9,421 bases of DNA, taken from positions 1 to 9,421 of the forward strand of contig CAZIVR010000128.1 of NCBI GenBank assembly GCA_964542745.1. The letters run 5' to 3'. The number at the start of each line of letters is the position of its first letter. Position 1 is the first letter of the stretch. This document shows, piece after piece, positions 6,728 through 9,421 of the stretch. Under the pieces are notes generated by a model, which had not been told where the DNA came from, did no database searches, and saw nothing but the letters and a program-made list of their open reading frames with translations. The position numbers and the translations under genes are program-made. The stretch is from DATKAB01 sp964542745. Its GTDB lineage: Bacteria > Eisenbacteria > RBG-16-71-46.

Positions 6728-8326
6728 CTAGCGGCGCACGGCGATCACGATCGTCGCCACCTGCGCGGCCACGGTGATCAGCGTTCCGAGGTTCTGCCAG
6801 ACGGTCCGGTCGGGACGTTCGGGCACCCAGATCAGGTCGCCCGGGGCGATCGCGTCCACCTCGCGGGCCGGGAGCGTCTGGCCGGTCACCGCGCGCGTCA
6901 CCAGCGCCTGCCCGCGGGCGGCGCGGCCCGAGTAGCCTCCCGCGCTCTCCACGTAGCGCCCGAGGCCCGCCCCGGGCTCGTGGGTCACGAGCCCCGGCCG
7001 CTTCACCTGCCCCTCGACCCGCACCGAGGTGGCCCGCGGGTCCACGCGCACGATGTCGCCGTCCATGAGCAGGATGTCGGTGTCGGGCGCGAGGGCGAGG
7101 CGGTTCCAGTCCACGCGGAAGTCGGCGCGGCGCTGGATGGTCCGGGTGCGAAGCACCTCGTATTCCGAGTTGGTCATCTCGAGCCGCGACAGGCGCGAGA
7201 GCCGCTCCAGCTCGGAATCCTGCTCCGAACCGTCGGTGCGCGGGCGGTAGACGCGGAGCGCGGCGAGATCCGCGCGCGGCCGGAACCCGCCCGCCAGCCG
7301 CACCAGGTCGCTGAGGCGGGTCACGCCCGGCTCGAGCGGGTAGACGCCGGGGCTCGCCACCTCGCCCTCGATCGTGGCGGCCTCGAACCGGTGGTATTCG
7401 GAGAGGTGGTAGACCAGCAGCCGGTCGCCGTCGCGAAGCGGGGGATCGAAGCGCCCGGCCTCGATCTCGCCCGCGTCCACCCACAGGGACTCGCGCTCGG
7501 CCGGTCCGCTCCACCGCACGAAGCGCGCCCGCTCGCGCCGCGAGTAGGGCAACAGCCCGCCGCCGAGGCGCAGCAGCGTCGAGAGGCTGTCCCCGGGCGC
7601 CAGCTCGAAGCGGCCGCCGCGGGCCACCGCGCCGGAGACGTGGATCCACTCCTTCGCGGGCGGCACGAACACCACGTCGTCGTCGCGCAGGACCGGGTTG
7701 AAGCGCCGGTCGGCGATCCGCAGGAACCGGTCGAGGTCGGCGCGCTCCACGCTCCCGTCGCGGCGGCGCAGCTCGATGTTGCGCCGCGAGCCGCCCGCGG
7801 CGATCACCGCGCCGCTCCTCAGCGCGTCGCTGGCGCGCGCCGTGGCGGGAAGCTCCACCGGGCCCGGCTCGCTCACGTCCCCGGCGAGGAACACGCGCAG
7901 CAGCCGCACCCGCACCAGCTCGAGGTCGAGACGCACCTCGCGGCGCACGCCCCCGCCGAGCCGGCGCCGCAGCTCGCCGCGGGCGGCCTCGAGCGTGAGG
8001 CCCCCGAGCGCGACCGGGCCGAAGTCCGGCACCATCGCCGTGCCCTCGGGACCGACCTCGAGCGTGACCTGGCGCGAGAGCGAGCCGCTGAAGACGAGCC
8101 GCACCACGTCGCCCGGCCCCAGCACGTAGGTGGCCGCGTCCACCGGGCCCGACACGGGGGCGGTGGCGCGGGACTCCACCGACGCCTGCGAGCGGGCCTC
8201 GCGCAGGTCGCTCGCCGGGTCGGGCTCGAACTGGGCCGCCGCCGGGCGAGGCGCGAGCAGCACGGCCAGCGCGAGCAGTGCCGCCCCGACCGCGCCGGAA
8301 CCGCCGAACCCCGAGGGACCCTTCAC
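6728..8326 (-). CDS. Wza-like polysaccharide export protein with SLBB domains
   Basis: A 532-aa secreted protein expected to form the outer-membrane export channel for the polysaccharide. Residues 1-31 look like a Sec signal peptide, with a hydrophobic core and AAA before Gln32. There is no lipobox Cys, unlike E. coli Wza. The Poly_export domain starts at YVLGPGDVVRLVFSG (67-80) and runs to about 140. Four SLBB-like repeats follow, recognised by G-x-V-x-x-PG-type turns: about 144-220 (AGDVSEPG), 226-305 (SGAVARGG), 315-400 (EGEVASPG) and 432-505 (EGQVKRPG). The last 21 residues (512-532) are hydrophobic and end in Arg-Arg, the position where Wza has its membrane-spanning helix. GTG 8326 is chosen because AAGGAGG lies 7 nt upstream and the start overlaps the rmlB stop in GTGA. 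A longer open frame into rmlB lacks such support. No Wzc-type kinase partner is in the window. Confidence 0.92.
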   Translation of the reverse strand: MKGPSGFGGSGAVGAALLALAVLLAPRPAAAQFEPDPASDLREARSQASVESRATAPVSGPVDAATYVLGPGDVVRLVFSGSLSRQVTLEVGPEGTAMVPDFGPVALGGLTLEAARGELRRRLGGGVRREVRLDLELVRVRLLRVFLAGDVSEPGPVELPATARASDALRSGAVIAAGGSRRNIELRRRDGSVERADLDRFLRIADRRFNPVLRDDDVVFVPPAKEWIHVSGAVARGGRFELAPGDSLSTLLRLGGGLLPYSRRERARFVRWSGPAERESLWVDAGEIEAGRFDPPLRDGDRLLVYHLSEYHRFEAATIEGEVASPGVYPLEPGVTRLSDLVRLAGGFRPRADLAALRVYRPRTDGSEQDSELERLSRLSRLEMTNSEYEVLRTRTIQRRADFRVDWNRLALAPDTDILLMDGDIVRVDPRATSVRVEGQVKRPGLVTHEPGAGLGRYVESAGGYSGRAARGQALVTRAVTGQTLPAREVDAIAPGDLIWVPERPDRTVWQNLGTLITVAAQVATIVIAVRR

Positions 8327-9369
8327 GCCCGCACCTCCTTCAGCACCCGCCGCTTCCCGTACATGCGCTCGTAGTACGCGCGGAACTCGCCGTCCTTGAT
8401 CGGGCGCCACCACGATTCGTTGGCGCGGAACCACTCCACGGTGGCACGGATCCCCTCGGGGAACGCGATCTTCGGCGACCAGCCGGTCAGCCGCGTGAGC
8501 TTCCCGCAATCCACCGCGTAACGGCGGTCGTGCCCCGGGCGGTCCTCGACGTGGCGGATCAGGGTGGGCGGCTTGCCGAGTAGCCCGAGCAGGGTGCCGG
8601 TGATGGTGAGCACGTCCAGCTCGTGGCCGGCGCCGATGTTGAAGGTCTCGCCCTCGATGCCCGGGTGGAGCAGCAGCGTGGCGAGGGCCGCGCAGTGGTC
8701 GTCCACGTGGAGCCAGTCGCGGCGGTTGAGGCCGGTGCCGTAGATCGGGAGCGGCTGGTCGTCGAGCGCGTTGGTGACGAACAGCGGCACCAGCTTTTCC
8801 GGGTACTGGCGCGGGCCGTAGTTGTTGGAGCAGCGCGTCACCACGACCGGCAGGCCGTAGGTGGCGTGGTACGCGTAGGCGAGGCGGTCGCCGCCGGCCT
8901 TGCTCGCCGCGTAGGGGCTGCGGGGCATCAGGGGCCAGTCCTCGGTGGCGTGCCCCTCGAGCACCTCGCCGTAGACCTCGTCGGTCGAGACCTGGATGAA
9001 ACGCCGCACCTTGCGGCGGCGGGCCTCCTCGGCCAGCACGAACACGCCGTAGACGTCGGTCTGGATGAACTCGCCGGGCTGCTCGATCGAGCGGTCCACG
9101 TGCGATTCGGCGGCGAAGTTGAGCACGAAGTCGCAGCCCGCCATGGCCCGTTCCACCGCGGCCGGGTCGCGGATGTCGCCGTGCACGAACGTGAGCTGGC
9201 GCTCGGGGATCCCGTCGAGGTTCTCGCGGCGGCCGGCGTAGGTGAGGGCGTCCAGCACCACCACGTGCGCGCCCGGGGAACGGGCCAGCACGTGGTGGAC
9301 GAAGTTGGCGCCGATGAAGCCCGCGCCGCCCGTGACCAGCAGCCGCGCGCCGTCGAGGGTGGCGCTCAC
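8323..9369 (-). CDS. rmlB: dTDP-glucose 4,6-dehydratase
   Basis: A 348-aa cytoplasmic NAD-dependent enzyme converting dTDP-D-glucose to dTDP-4-keto-6-deoxy-D-glucose, the branch point to dTDP-L-rhamnose and other deoxy-sugars. All key family features are present: TGGAGFIG (13-20) for NAD, FAAESHVDRSI (85-95), STDEVYG (128-134) with Thr129-Asp130-Glu131, Y153/K157 of YxxxK, RCSNNYGPRQYPEKL, and NRRDWLHVDDH near the sugar site. The length is typical. The start is GTG at 9369, seven codons before the Rossmann strand; a weak GAGGGCGG-like sequence precedes it and no upstream in-frame ATG or GTG fits in the window. It is the first complete gene of the minus-strand operon, and its stop overlaps the next start by 4 bp. 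rmlA, rmlC and rmlD are not in the window, so the final sugar is not fixed. Confidence 0.95.
   Translation of the reverse strand: MSATLDGARLLVTGGAGFIGANFVHHVLARSPGAHVVVLDALTYAGRRENLDGIPERQLTFVHGDIRDPAAVERAMAGCDFVLNFAAESHVDRSIEQPGEFIQTDVYGVFVLAEEARRRKVRRFIQVSTDEVYGEVLEGHATEDWPLMPRSPYAASKAGGDRLAYAYHATYGLPVVVTRCSNNYGPRQYPEKLVPLFVTNALDDQPLPIYGTGLNRRDWLHVDDHCAALATLLLHPGIEGETFNIGAGHELDVLTITGTLLGLLGKPPTLIRHVEDRPGHDRRYAVDCGKLTRLTGWSPKIAFPEGIRATVEWFRANESWWRPIKDGEFRAYYERMYGKRRVLKEVRA
8334..8340 (-). promoter_or_regulatory. Strong ribosome binding site of the Wza-like gene (AAGGAGG)
   Basis: A near-perfect Shine-Dalgarno sequence on the minus strand, inside the last codons of rmlB, 7 nt before GTG 8326. 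Together with the GTGA stop/start overlap it indicates translationally coupled expression of rmlB and the export gene. Confidence 0.85.
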
Positions 9370-9421
9370 GCGCGGGCCGCCCTCGCGCGGCCGGCCGGCC
9401 GGCGCGTCGCGGCCGCCGCCC

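Noticed and set aside
6699..7649. N-terminal extension of the glycosylphosphotransferase frame
   Set aside because: It is an open frame without stops overlapping the Wza-like gene on the same strand; its translation is low-complexity Arg/Pro/Gly, and ATG 6698 has a good ribosome binding site.
6980..8374. 464-aa + strand frame antisense to the export gene
   Set aside because: It has an Arg/Ala/His/Glu-rich composition with no domain or hydrophobic pattern, while the opposite frame encodes a clear Poly_export/SLBB protein.
9388..9403. GGCC-repeat palindromes upstream of rmlB
   Set aside because: They are a short alternating GGCC tract expected at this GC content, at the window edge, with no operator or terminator character.

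Overview
The window is very GC-rich (by eye well over 70%) bacterial DNA. It is packed with genes for surface polysaccharide (capsule, exopolysaccharide or O-antigen type) synthesis and export. An outer-membrane export protein with SLBB domains, next to a polyprenyl-phosphate sugar transferase, points to a Gram-negative (diderm) bacterium using lipid-linked repeat-unit assembly. The composition and gene style would fit a high-GC environmental lineage such as Eisenbacteria, Gemmatimonadota or Myxococcota. No marker gene here settles the taxonomy.

Layout: bases 1-315 hold no convincing gene. They carry a compact repeat cluster: a 151-bp element bounded by perfect 28-bp inverted repeats, and a third diverged copy of the same unit about 60 bp further on. 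Next come fcl (GDP-L-fucose synthase, +, 316-1275), a polytopic GT-C-like membrane protein (-, 1272-3008), a short divergent intergenic region, and a family 2 glycosyltransferase (+, 3153-4202). The rest is a tight minus-strand operon, read from right to left: rmlB (dTDP-glucose 4,6-dehydratase, 9369-8323), a Wza-like SLBB export protein (8326-6728), a WcaJ/WbaP-type polyprenyl glycosylphosphotransferase (6698-5301) and a membrane-anchored SGNH hydrolase (5296-4130).

Likely division of labour: RmlB and Fcl make activated 6-deoxy-sugars (dTDP-4-keto-6-deoxyglucose leading towards rhamnose-type sugars, and GDP-L-fucose). The glycosylphosphotransferase puts the first sugar-phosphate on the undecaprenyl carrier, and the family 2 enzyme adds a further sugar. 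The GT-C-like protein may use a lipid-linked donor on the periplasmic side. The SGNH protein may add or remove acyl groups there, and the Wza-like protein carries the finished polymer through the outer membrane. The partner genes expected for these routes (gmd, rmlA/C/D, wzx, wzy, wzc) are not in the window and probably lie outside it.

The gene families themselves are recognisable. What stands out is architectural: the repeat cluster before fcl, two tail-to-tail gene pairs that overlap (one sharing a single CTAG as both stop codons, one overlapping by 73 bp), and five of seven genes starting with GTG. I see no clear sign of an unknown multi-gene system.
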